From Bradyrhizobium sp. MOS002 (GTDB lineage: Bacteria; Pseudomonadota; Alphaproteobacteria; Rhizobiales; Xanthobacteraceae): DNA of 64,000 bases. Positions 52,512-60,401 of this stretch are shown one piece after another. Made by a program: the position numbers and the translations under genes. Below the pieces are notes generated by a model, which worked only from the letters and a program-made list of their open reading frames with translations, did no database searches and had not been told where the DNA came from. Each line of letters opens with the position of its first letter. The stretch's first letter is position 1. Where the stretch lies: the NCBI RefSeq assembly GCF_003020115.1, contig NZ_PYFX01000005.1, forward strand, positions 248,001-312,000, in the 5' to 3' direction.

Positions 52512-53540
52512 ATGGTCGCGCTGCGCGGAAAAGAGATCGACGCCTATCTCGCCCGCCCCGATGCGGGCCGTCCGATCATCCTGCTCTATGGTCCTGACGC
52601 CGGCCTGGTCCGCGAACGCGCGGATGCGCTGATCGCATCGGCTGTCGACGATCCCAACGACCCCTTCTCGCTGGTCAAGATCGATGGCGACGAGCTCTCC
52701 GCCGAGCCGTCGCGTCTCGTCGACGAAGCCATGACGGTGCCCCTGTTCGGCGGCCGCCGCGCCATCCGCGTACGCGCCGGCTCGCGCAGCTTCGCCAGTG
52801 CTATCGACACGCTGGCGGAGATGGGCGTCAGGGATTGCCGCATCGTGATCGAGGCCGGCGAGCTGCGCCCGGAATCGCCACTGCGCAAGGCCTGCGAACG
52901 CGCCAAGGCGGCCGTCGCGATCGCCTGCTATCCCGATACCGAGCGCGACCTCGCCAAGCTGATGGAAGACGAGCTCCGCATCGCTAATTTGCGCATCGCG
53001 CAGGATGCCCGCGCGGCGCTGATGTCGTTCCTCGGTGGCGACCGCCAGGCCTCCCGCAACGAGCTGCGCAAGCTCACGCTCTATGCCCATGGCAAGGGCG
53101 AGATCACACTGGATGACGTGATGGCTGTCGTCGCCGATGCGTCGGAGCTGAAACTCGATCCGATCGTCGATGGCGCCTTCGCCGGCCGTCCCGAGATCGT
53201 CGAGAACGAGTTTGCCAAAGCCATGATCGCCGGCACCTACCCCGGCGTGATCATCTCCGCGGCGCAGCGTCAGGCGGCGTGGCTGCACAAATCGGCGCTC
53301 GCAATCGCCGACGGCACGCCCGCTTCCGCCGTGCTCGACAGCGGCTATCCGCGCCTGCATTTTTCGCGGAAGCCCGCGGTCGAAACCGCACTGCGCAATT
53401 TCAGCGTGGCGCGGCTTACCGCCATCATCGAGCAGCTCGCGACCGCCGCGCTCGACACCCGCAAGCAATCGACGCTAGCCGCCGCCATCGCCCAGCGTAC
53501 GCTGATGGCGATCGCCGCGAACGCGAAGCGGCGAGGCTGA
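52512..53540 (+). CDS. holA: DNA polymerase III subunit delta
   Basis: This 342-aa clamp-loader subunit has an N-terminal AAA-like domain (YGPDAGLVRERADALIA, a degenerate P-loop), a middle CDD domain with RIAQDARAALMSFLGGDRQASRNELRKLTLYA, and the C-terminal collar domain. It opens the beta clamp during loading. It lies 48 nt after lptE on the same strand. A palindromic repeat separates it from the convergent parB. Confidence 0.94.
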   Translation: MVALRGKEIDAYLARPDAGRPIILLYGPDAGLVRERADALIASAVDDPNDPFSLVKIDGDELSAEPSRLVDEAMTVPLFGGRRAIRVRAGSRSFASAIDTLAEMGVRDCRIVIEAGELRPESPLRKACERAKAAVAIACYPDTERDLAKLMEDELRIANLRIAQDARAALMSFLGGDRQASRNELRKLTLYAHGKGEITLDDVMAVVADASELKLDPIVDGAFAGRPEIVENEFAKAMIAGTYPGVIISAAQRQAAWLHKSALAIADGTPASAVLDSGYPRLHFSRKPAVETALRNFSVARLTAIIEQLATAALDTRKQSTLAAAIAQRTLMAIAANAKRRG

Positions 53541-53556
53541 GCCCCCGCTCTCATCC

Positions 53557-53643
53557 CGTCATTGCGAGGAGCGCAAGCGACGAAGCAATCCAGAGTCCTT
53601 CCGCGGAAAGATTCTGGATTGCTTCGCTGCGCTCGCAATGACG
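53557..53643. repeat. Palindromic repeat (CGTCATTGCGAGC family), copy 2
   Basis: This 87-bp element has inverted ends CGTCATTGCGAGG and CTCGCAATGACG, with AAGCAATCCAGAGTC and TTCTGGATTGCTTCG inside. It is between the convergent holA and parB genes. Same family as 45442–45521. Confidence 0.9.
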
Positions 53644-53659
53644 AGGAGAGTGCGGGGGC

Positions 53660-54544
53660 CTACAGCGCGCCCTTCGCCAGCCGCCGCATCACCTCGTCGA
53701 GCTGATCGAGGTTGCGGTAGTTGATCTGCACCGAGCCGCCGGGATCGCGGTGGCTCACCGTGACCTTGAGCCCGAGCGCGTCGCTGACGCGCTTCTCCAG
53801 GTCGACCGTGTCAGGGTCCTTTTCCTTCGCTCCCGTGCGCGCCTTCTGCGGCTTGCGTTCCGGCACGCCCTCTTCATGCGCCAGCGCCTCGGTCTGGCGG
53901 ACGTTGAGGCCTTCGTCGACGATGCGCTTGGCGGCCGCGAGCGGATCAGGCACGCCGATCAGGGCGCGGGCATGGCCTGCGGTCAGCTCGCCGCTCGTGA
54001 TCAAGGCCTGCACCTCGGCGGGAAGCTTCGTCAGCCGCATCATGTTGGCGATGTGGCTGCGGCTCTTGCCGACGACTTTGGCGATGTCGTCCTGGCTGCG
54101 TTTGAACTCGTTGGCGAGCGCGTGATAGCCGAGCGCCTCTTCCATCGGGTTGAGGTCTTCGCGCTGCACGTTCTCGACGATCGCGAACTCCAGCGCATCG
54201 CTGTCGCTGATGTCGACGGGGACGATCGGCACTTCGTGCAGGCCGGCCATTTGCGAGGCGCGCCAGCGCCGCTCGCCGGCGATGATCTCGAAGCGGTCCT
54301 GCGCACCCTTCACGGGGCGCACCACGATCGGCTGGATCACGCCATGCTGCCTGATCGAATCGCTGAGCTCCCGGAGCTCAGTTTCCGAAAAGGTGCGGCG
54401 CGGGTTGCGCGGATTGGGCTTGATGAACTCGATCGGCACCTTGCGTTGCGCACGCGGCCGATCGACATGTTGAGCCTCGCCGCCGACATCACCGATCAGA
54501 CTCGCAAGACCCCGGCCCAATCGCGAACGCGCTTCGTCGGCCAT
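53660..54544 (-). CDS. parB: Chromosome partitioning protein ParB
   Basis: This 294-aa protein has the N-terminal start GRGLASLIGD that contacts ParA, the CTP-binding Arg patch GERRWRAS, the ENVQREDLNPMEEA box, a helix-turn-helix (AKVVGKSRSHIANMMRLTKLP), and a C-terminal dimer domain. ParB loads on parS and spreads as a clamp. Four parS sites are nearby. The start at 54544 (MADEARSRLG) is preferred over 54565. It is the last gene of the leftward rho–mnmE–mnmG–rsmG–parA–parB block, separated from parA by a 114-bp repeat. Confidence 0.97.
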   Translation of the reverse strand: MADEARSRLGRGLASLIGDVGGEAQHVDRPRAQRKVPIEFIKPNPRNPRRTFSETELRELSDSIRQHGVIQPIVVRPVKGAQDRFEIIAGERRWRASQMAGLHEVPIVPVDISDSDALEFAIVENVQREDLNPMEEALGYHALANEFKRSQDDIAKVVGKSRSHIANMMRLTKLPAEVQALITSGELTAGHARALIGVPDPLAAAKRIVDEGLNVRQTEALAHEEGVPERKPQKARTGAKEKDPDTVDLEKRVSDALGLKVTVSHRDPGGSVQINYRNLDQLDEVMRRLAKGAL

Positions 54545-54596
54545 CGCCAGCTCCCTTGGATTCACGCTGCAGCACTCCAGAACTGAATTTCGAATC

Positions 54597-54710
54597 GTAG
54601 GGTGGGTTAGCCCTGCAGATGCGCGAAGCGTATCTGCTCGCCGTAACCCACCTCTTCTGTTTCCGCGGAGATCGACAGTGGTGGGTTAGCCATCGGCTAA
54701 CCCACCCTAC
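54597..54710. repeat. 114-bp inverted-end element between parA and parB
   Basis: The ends are perfect 16-bp inverted repeats: GTAGGGTGGGTTAGCC (54597–54612) and GGCTAACCCACCCTAC (54695–54710). Inner sequences (GTAACCCACC and GGTGGGTTAGCC) repeat the end motif, so it may fold into nested hairpins. It lies in the gap of an otherwise tight operon. Confidence 0.85.
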
Positions 54711-54717
54711 GGCAACT

Positions 54718-55572
54718 TCAATGCGTCGTCCGCAGTTCGCGCTCGCGCTGGATCACTTCGGTGGCGAGCCGCAAGTAGGCTTCGCTGCCGACGCATTTGA
54801 GATCGTAGACCAGCACCGGCTTGCCGTAGGACGGCGCCTCCGAGATGCGCACGTTGCGCGGGATCATGGTCTTGTAGACCTTCTCGCCCATGAACTGCCG
54901 GACGTCGGCAACGACCTGGTTCGAGAGATTGTTGCGCGAGTCGAACATGGTCAGCACGATGCCGTGGATCGACAGGTTCGGATTGAGCGTCGAGCGAACC
55001 TGCTCCACCGTCTGCAGCAATTGCGACAGACCTTCGAGCGCGAAGAACTCGCACTGGAGCGGCACCAGGATCGCGTCGGAAGCCGCCATCGCGTTCACGG
55101 TGATCAAGTTGAGCGAGGGCGGACAGTCGATCAGCACGTAGGTGTAATCGGCGTCGGGCGAGACGTTGTTGTTGAGCGCGCTGATCGCGTCACGCAGCTT
55201 GTACGCCCGACCGGGCGTGGTGCCGAGCTCGAGCTCGAGGCCGGAGAGATCCATGGTCGAGGGCGCGATATGCAGCCGCGGCACTGCCGTCGACACCACC
55301 GCTTCCCGCAGGCTCGCCTCGCCGACAAGAACGTCATAGGTCGAGCAGGAGCGGTTGCGGCGATCGATGCCAAGGCCGGTCGAGGCGTTGCCCTGCGGAT
55401 CGAGATCGACGATCAGGACGCGTTCGCCGATCGCAGCGAGCGCCGTGCCGAGATTGATCGCCGTGGTTGTTTTTCCCACGCCGCCCTTCTGATTCGCCAG
55501 CGCCAGGATGCGCGGATGCCCATGCGGGACGGCGGCGGTCTGTTCTTGCTGCGGTTCGTCGATCACGCTCAT
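54718..55572 (-). CDS. parA: Chromosome partitioning ATPase ParA
   Basis: This 284-aa protein is a Walker-type ParA ATPase. The deviant Walker A is KGGVGKTTT (29–37) with the signature Lys, VLIVDLDPQGNASTGLG is the A' segment, and YVLIDCPPSL is Walker B. It moves ParB–parS complexes. ATG 55572 gives the normal N-terminus; the open frame to 55686 lacks homology. The rsmG stop is 29 nt upstream. Confidence 0.97.
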   Translation of the reverse strand: MSVIDEPQQEQTAAVPHGHPRILALANQKGGVGKTTTAINLGTALAAIGERVLIVDLDPQGNASTGLGIDRRNRSCSTYDVLVGEASLREAVVSTAVPRLHIAPSTMDLSGLELELGTTPGRAYKLRDAISALNNNVSPDADYTYVLIDCPPSLNLITVNAMAASDAILVPLQCEFFALEGLSQLLQTVEQVRSTLNPNLSIHGIVLTMFDSRNNLSNQVVADVRQFMGEKVYKTMIPRNVRISEAPSYGKPVLVYDLKCVGSEAYLRLATEVIQRERELRTTH

Positions 55573-55601
55573 CGCAAATTCCCCACTCGGCCCCTGACGC
55601 C

Positions 55602-56375
55602 TCACCCGCGCCGTTCGACGGAAGCCAGCTCGACGATCCAACCGTCGCCTGTACGGCTTTGGTGGAGCTGCGGCTGAACATTCCAATATTTAGTGGCTTC
55701 GGTCAATTCAGACTCTACATCTTGACCCTTGAGAAACAACGCCTTTGCGCCCTGGCGCATCAGCGGCTCCGCAAAGCCGATGAGTTGATGTAGCGGAGCC
55801 AGGGCACGCGCGGTGACGCAATCGACCGGGCCGGTGATTCTATCCACATTATCCCCGATCTCAGCGAGATGTACGACTCCCGGTGATGTAGTTACTCGGA
55901 CCGCTTCGCGCAGAAAGGCCGCCTTCTTGGCGATTCGCTCGACCAGATGGACGCTGGCCCCGACCGTCCCAGCCATGGCGCAGGCTAGGACGATTCCGGG
56001 AAAGCCACCGCCGCTGCCGAGGTCGGCCCAGCGTTTGGCCGACGGGGCGAGAGCGACGAGCTGAAGCGAATCGGCGATGTGCCGGGTCCAGAGATGCGGC
56101 AACGTCGAGGGCGCGACGAGGTTGGTCTTGGCCTGCCACTCCCGCAGCAGTGCGATGTAGCGATCGAGCCGGGCTTCGGTTTCATGTGAAACGGACGCGA
56201 GCTTGAGCGCCGCAACCTTGTCGGCGGCGATGACCGAGTCCAAGGACCGATCGTTGGCGCTGGCCTTGTCGATCTTCGGCCTGGTCGGCGCCGGTTCGGG
56301 GCGACGACCGGCGCCCTCACCCGCCGAGGGTTTTCCTGATGACGATCTGCCGCCGCCCGGCCCGCGCTGTTTCAC
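55602..56375 (-). CDS. rsmG: 16S rRNA (guanine-N7) methyltransferase RsmG
   Basis: This 257-aa protein is RsmG (GidB), which methylates G527 of 16S rRNA. The SAM site is WADLGSGGGFPGIVLA. The family's FDCVTARAL-type motif reads PVDCVTARALAPL. The homologous part begins near residue 65 (TEARLDRYIALLREWQAKTNLV). The first 50 residues are Pro/Gly/Ser-rich and atypical. The GTG start at 56375 lies inside a parS site, so the true start may be further in. A near-parS sequence also lies within the gene (56178). It follows mnmG by 9 nt. Confidence 0.9.
   Translation of the reverse strand: MKQRGPGGGRSSSGKPSAGEGAGRRPEPAPTRPKIDKASANDRSLDSVIAADKVAALKLASVSHETEARLDRYIALLREWQAKTNLVAPSTLPHLWTRHIADSLQLVALAPSAKRWADLGSGGGFPGIVLACAMAGTVGASVHLVERIAKKAAFLREAVRVTTSPGVVHLAEIGDNVDRITGPVDCVTARALAPLHQLIGFAEPLMRQGAKALFLKGQDVESELTEATKYWNVQPQLHQSRTGDGWIVELASVERRG
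56178..56193. other. Near-match to parS inside rsmG
   Basis: GGTTTCATGTGAAACG keeps the GTTTCA…TGAAAC arms but has a CATG centre in place of CACG. ParB may bind weakly or not at all. Confidence 0.35.
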
Positions 56376-56383
56376 GTGAAACG
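56368..56383. other. parS site overlapping the rsmG start
   Basis: TGTTTCACGTGAAACG matches the parS consensus TGTTTCACGTGAAACA at 15 of 16 bases. It covers the putative rsmG GTG codon (56373–56375) and ends 1 nt before the mnmG stop. Confidence 0.9.
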
Positions 56384-56384
56384 C

Positions 56385-58265
56385 CTATGCGATTGCTTTG
56401 GAAGTCTTCCGCGCTTCGCGGCGGAGATAGGCCGCAAGGATGCCGAGCGCCGCCGGCGTCATGCCGTCGATTCGGCCGGCCTGGCCAATGGTGAACGGCC
56501 GCGCCTTCTCCAACTTGGCCCGCACCTCATTGGAGAGACCAGGGACCTGCTGGTAATCGACGTCCGACAGCACCAGACCCTCGTCCCGCCTGAAGGCTTC
56601 GACGTCGGCGCTCTGGCGCTCCAGATAGACATCGTACTTCGCGTCGATCTCGAGATGGGTGGCAATGACGGGATCAATGCCGGCGAGGTCCGGCCAGATC
56701 GCACGAACCTGGCTCCAGCCGATGTCGGGATACGCCATCAGCTCGAAAGCCGACCGCCGTTGGCCGTCCCGGTTCAGGGTCAGACCGTGCTTTATGGCCT
56801 CGTTCGGGGTGATCGTCAGCGACTTCGATAGCGTTCGAGCCGCATTCAGGGCGTCCATCTTGGCGCGATGATGCTGGGTGCGGGCGCTCCCAACGCATCC
56901 CAGGGCGATGCCCTTCTCGGTTAAACGCTGATCGGCATTATCCGCCCGCAAGGTCAGCCGGTACTCAGCCCTTGAGGTAAACATCCGATAGGGTTCGCTG
57001 ATGCCGCGGGTAACGAGGTCGTCGATCATCACGCCGAGATAGCCATCGGCCCGGTCGAACACCGTCAGCGCGGCGCCGCTCGCAGCCAATGCCGCGTTCA
57101 GGCCGGCCACGATGCCCTGGCCGGCGGCTTCCTCGTACCCGGTCGTGCCGTTGATCTGCCCGGCCAGGAACAGGCCGCGCAAACGCTTGGTCTGAAGGGT
57201 CGGATCGAGCTCACGTGGATCGATGTGGTCGTATTCGATGGCATAGCCGGGCCGGACCATCTTCACCCGCTCCAGGCCGGGAATGGTTGCGAGGATGGCG
57301 AGCTGGACCTCCTCCGGCAGCGACGTCGAGATGCCGTTGGGATAGACCGTGCTGTCGTCGAGCCCTTCCGGCTCCAGGAAGATCTGGTGACCGTCGCGAT
57401 CGCCGAAGCGAACGATCTTGTCCTCGATGGAGGGGCAATAGCGCGGTCCGGAGCTCTTGATCTGGCCGGAGTACATCGGGGAGCGATGGACATTGGCCCG
57501 GATCACCTCGTGGGTCGCGGAATTGGTCCGGGTGATCCCGCACTGGATCTGCGGCGTCGTGATCCGCTCGGTCATCACGGAAAACGGCTCCGGAGGCTCG
57601 TCCCCCGGCTGCATTTCGACCGCCGACCAGTCGATCGTCGTGCCGTCCAGACGCGGCGGAGTCCCCGTCTTGAGTCGTCCAAGGGTGAACCCGGCGCGCT
57701 CGAAAGAGGTCGAAAGCCCCATCGCAGGCGCCTCGCCAACCCGACCGGCCGGCCAGTTCTTCTCGCCAAGATGGATCAGACCGCGGAGGAAGGTGCCGGT
57801 GGTGACGACCACAGCCCCTGCCCGAAGTTCGCGGCCATCGGCCAGGCGCAGGCCGATCACCCGTCCCTCGACCACGATCAGCTCGTCCGCCTCGCCTTCG
57901 ACGACGGAAAGACCCTCGGTCTCCCGGATCGCCGACTGCATCGCGGCGGCATAGAGCTTCCGGTCGGCCTGCGCGCGCGGACCGCGGACCGCCGGGCCCT
58001 TACGGCGATTGAGGACGCGAAACTGGATGCCGCCGGCATCGCCGACCCGCCCCATCAGACCATCGAGCGCATCGACCTCACGAACCAGATGACCCTTGCC
58101 CAGACCCCCAATCGCGGGATTGCAGGACATCGCGCCGACGGTGGAGAAATGGTGCGTCACCAGAGCGGTCGCCGCGCCCATCCGGGCAGAGGCGGCCGCG
58201 GCCTCACAGCCGGCATGGCCGCCGCCAATCACGATGACGTCGAAGCTCTCTCGCTCTGTTCGCAT
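56385..58265 (-). CDS. mnmG: tRNA uridine-34 modification enzyme MnmG
   Basis: This 626-aa flavoprotein is MnmG (GidA), which with MnmE adds the carboxymethylaminomethyl group to U34 of certain tRNAs. It has the FAD site VIVIGGGHAGCEAAAASARMG, CNPAIGGLGKGHLVREVDALDG, and GLFLAGQINGTTGYEEAAGQGIVAG. It ends with the helical domain contacting MnmE (MTPAALGILAAYLRR). Length fits the family. It is read leftward, between mnmE and rsmG; the gap to mnmE holds three parS sites. Confidence 0.97.
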   Translation of the reverse strand: MRTERESFDVIVIGGGHAGCEAAAASARMGAATALVTHHFSTVGAMSCNPAIGGLGKGHLVREVDALDGLMGRVGDAGGIQFRVLNRRKGPAVRGPRAQADRKLYAAAMQSAIRETEGLSVVEGEADELIVVEGRVIGLRLADGRELRAGAVVVTTGTFLRGLIHLGEKNWPAGRVGEAPAMGLSTSFERAGFTLGRLKTGTPPRLDGTTIDWSAVEMQPGDEPPEPFSVMTERITTPQIQCGITRTNSATHEVIRANVHRSPMYSGQIKSSGPRYCPSIEDKIVRFGDRDGHQIFLEPEGLDDSTVYPNGISTSLPEEVQLAILATIPGLERVKMVRPGYAIEYDHIDPRELDPTLQTKRLRGLFLAGQINGTTGYEEAAGQGIVAGLNAALAASGAALTVFDRADGYLGVMIDDLVTRGISEPYRMFTSRAEYRLTLRADNADQRLTEKGIALGCVGSARTQHHRAKMDALNAARTLSKSLTITPNEAIKHGLTLNRDGQRRSAFELMAYPDIGWSQVRAIWPDLAGIDPVIATHLEIDAKYDVYLERQSADVEAFRRDEGLVLSDVDYQQVPGLSNEVRAKLEKARPFTIGQAGRIDGMTPAALGILAAYLRREARKTSKAIA

Positions 58266-58321
58266 GGGCGGACTTTTAGCTCAGAGACGGGGAAGCCGGA
58301 AGTGGAAACTGGAGGGCCGGT

Positions 58322-58337
58322 TGTTTCACGTGAAACG
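58322..58337. other. parS site
   Basis: TGTTTCACGTGAAACG, 15 of 16 bases of the consensus, 57 bp upstream of the mnmG start codon. Confidence 0.92.
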
Positions 58338-58368
58338 GGGCAAAGGACACGGGGGGCAAAATGTTTTT

Positions 58369-58396
58369 CGCGAAAACAACCCCATGCACAGTAGAA
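58369..58396 (+). repeat. 28-bp dispersed repeat, copy 2
   Basis: Identical to 19246–19273 (CGCGAAAACAACCCC then ATGCACAGTAGAA). Here it is preceded by TTTTT, so TTTTTCGCGAAAA forms a small dyad at its left end. Confidence 0.8.
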
Positions 58397-58638
58397 GGGC
58401 CCTTGGAAACATTACCATTTTTTCATGCAAGAAAACGGGGCTCGCGAAGGGAAAAGGCGTGGTCCGGAGGTCGTACAGCAGTGACGGGTCGGTGATTGGG
58501 AAGCGCACCGGCAGGAGCCCGGCACCCCGGCGTTGCTGGCGAACAGGAGCAATGCAAGGCATCTCCGCGCACCCGCTTCTTAAGTCGCCAGCGCCCGAAG
58601 CGGGACCCTGCGCATACCGGCGAAACCCAAGGTGCCGG

Positions 58639-58654
58639 TGTTTCACGTGAAACG
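58639..58654. other. parS site
   Basis: TGTTTCACGTGAAACG, 15 of 16 bases of the consensus, 36 bp from the next site centre to centre. Confidence 0.92.
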
Positions 58655-58674
58655 TCAAGGAACTGCGCCGGCCC

Positions 58675-58690
58675 TGTTTCACGTGAAACA
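58675..58690. other. parS site, perfect palindrome
   Basis: TGTTTCACGTGAAACA, the exact consensus on both strands, 44 bp after the mnmE stop codon. Confidence 0.96.
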
Positions 58691-58734
58691 GCAAGAAATG
58701 GAACAAAGGCTAGTTCTACAATGAAGAACTATTG

Positions 58735-60093
58735 CTACTTACCAACACAGAATCTTTGGAATATGGCCCCCAGGACATCCTCGACGTCCACCCGACCCAG
58801 CAGCCGGCCCAAGGCATAGGCGGCAGCGCGCAGCTCTTCGGCGGCAAGCTCCTCACCCTCTTCTATGAGCTCCAGACTCCGGCGCAAGCTGTCCGACGCC
58901 CGGCGCAGCAGATCCCGCTGGCGCGCCCGGGTCACCAATGCGCCCTCCGTCGTTCCGAAGAAGTCGGCGGCGAATTTCACCAGGGCATCGACCAGCTCGG
59001 GGATGCCGTCCCCCCGGCTCGCCGCGATTCCGAACTCACCGCGCGGCCTCACGCCCTCGACCCCGCCGAGATCGATCTTGTTGCGCACGACCCAGATCGC
59101 GCCGCCGGAGGGACTGCTTGCGTTGCCGGACTTCCCCAGTAGCGACATCGCGTCAGGGTCGACAGCGCGTCCCGCCTCCACCAGCCACAACACGAGATCA
59201 GCATCGTCGGCGCGGGCTCGCGCCCGGCGTACACCCTCCTGCTCGACCGGATCATCGGTCTCGCGAATGCCGGCGGTGTCGATCACCGTGACGGGATAGC
59301 CATCGAGATCGAGCTGCACCTCGATCACATCGCGCGTCGTGCCCGCGTGCGGCGAGACGATTGCGACGTCGCGGCGCGCGAGCTGGTTGATCAGCGTCGA
59401 CTTGCCGACATTCGGCTCGCCCGCGATTGCGACCACGAGGCCGTCGCGCAAGCGTTCAGCTTGTCCCTGTGCCGCAAGGACTTCTGCGATTTCGTCATGC
59501 AGCGCACCGATCGCCTTGACCGCAGGCGCCATCAACTCGGCGGGCACATCGCCCTCGTCGGAGAAATCGATGCCGGCTTCGATCAAGGCGGAGGCCTCGA
59601 TGATTCGCTCGCGCCAGTCGCGCGCGCGATTGCCGAGGAGGCCCTGCAACTGCCGTAACGCCTGGCGGCGCTGGCGGTCGGTGTCGGCATGAATGAGATC
59701 GTCGAGGCCCTCCGCCTCGGTCAGATCGAGCTTGCCGTTCTCGAAGGCGCGACGCGTGAATTCACCGGGCTCGGCGGCGCGCATGTTCGGAATACCGGAA
59801 ATGGCGGCGAGGAGTGCAGCCAGCACCGCGCGGCCGCCATGGACGTGAAATTCGGCGACGTCCTCGCCGGTCGCGCTGCCCGGCCCCGGAAACCACAGCA
59901 CCACCGAATCGTCGATCGGCTGGCCCGCGCCGTCATGAAGGAGCCGGCGGCTGGCCTGTCTCGGCGCCGGCAGCTTGCCCGCCAGCGTCGTCAGCACCAG
60001 GCTGGCGCATGGCCCGGAGACGCGCACCACCGCGAGCGCGCTCGGCGGACGGCCGGACGACAGCGCAAAGATGGTCTGGTCTCGCGGATGCAT
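58735..60093 (-). CDS. mnmE: tRNA modification GTPase MnmE
   Basis: This 452-aa protein has an N-terminal tetrahydrofolate-binding domain (about 1–120), a helical domain, and an inserted G domain with P-loop GEPNVGKS (225–232), DTAGIRETDD (G3) and NKID (G4). It ends in FCVGK, the CxGK motif with the needed Cys. It works with MnmG on U34 of tRNA. Leftward, downstream of rho across an AT-rich gap. Confidence 0.97.
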   Translation of the reverse strand: MHPRDQTIFALSSGRPPSALAVVRVSGPCASLVLTTLAGKLPAPRQASRRLLHDGAGQPIDDSVVLWFPGPGSATGEDVAEFHVHGGRAVLAALLAAISGIPNMRAAEPGEFTRRAFENGKLDLTEAEGLDDLIHADTDRQRRQALRQLQGLLGNRARDWRERIIEASALIEAGIDFSDEGDVPAELMAPAVKAIGALHDEIAEVLAAQGQAERLRDGLVVAIAGEPNVGKSTLINQLARRDVAIVSPHAGTTRDVIEVQLDLDGYPVTVIDTAGIRETDDPVEQEGVRRARARADDADLVLWLVEAGRAVDPDAMSLLGKSGNASSPSGGAIWVVRNKIDLGGVEGVRPRGEFGIAASRGDGIPELVDALVKFAADFFGTTEGALVTRARQRDLLRRASDSLRRSLELIEEGEELAAEELRAAAYALGRLLGRVDVEDVLGAIFQRFCVGK

Positions 60094-60401
60094 GGCCTAT
60101 TTGTCCGGCTGAAAGCGAAAAGGCAAACATCCGTTTCGGCCGACGAAGGGCGAGTTTTCGCGCGTCAAATCCCGCAGCAAAATCCATATTGCGATGCAAT
60201 ATATCCGCTGTCGTTTGCTGCAACAATTACTCGCCGCAGAACGATTGGTGTTCTAAAATGACTATAATATAAGCGATATCAATAGCTTATAAGAATCTAA
60301 GCGTAGGGGCAGGTGCTCCGCCATGCTGCACCTTCGCTGCAACAAAGCCGCACAAAGAAAAAGGGCGCCCGAAGGCGCCCTTTGATCATGCTGCACTGCA
60401 A
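60094..60401. other. Intergenic region between mnmE and rho
   Basis: This 308-bp gap has a rho terminator at 60360–60383 and an AT-rich block (about 60190–60300), unusual for this window, that probably holds the leftward mnmE promoter. On the minus strand, TATATTATAG-like stretches could be −10 elements but no firm −35 is seen. No gene. Confidence 0.5.
60355..60383 (-). terminator. Rho-independent terminator of rho, UUCG loop
   Basis: A perfect 10-bp stem (AAAGGGCGCC at 60360–60369 with GGCGCCCTTT at 60374–60383). On the minus strand the loop is TTCG closed by C-G, a very stable tetraloop. Downstream on that strand is TTTTTCTTTG. Confidence 0.9.

Larger units (their letters stand above)
58266..58734. 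other. Intergenic region between mnmG and mnmE with three parS sites
   Basis: This 469-bp gap holds parS at 58322, 58639 and 58675, and the second copy of the 28-bp repeat (58369–58396). No gene is supported; open frames here are not protein-like. The gap is long for such an operon and probably serves mainly as a centromere region. Confidence 0.7.

Noticed and set aside
54597..54710. Treating the parA–parB element as a CRISPR repeat or IS
   Set aside because: Single unit, no spacers, no transposase gene.
56178..56193. A fifth true parS site in rsmG
   Set aside because: The central CACG is changed to CATG, in bases important for ParB contact; listed only as a near-match.
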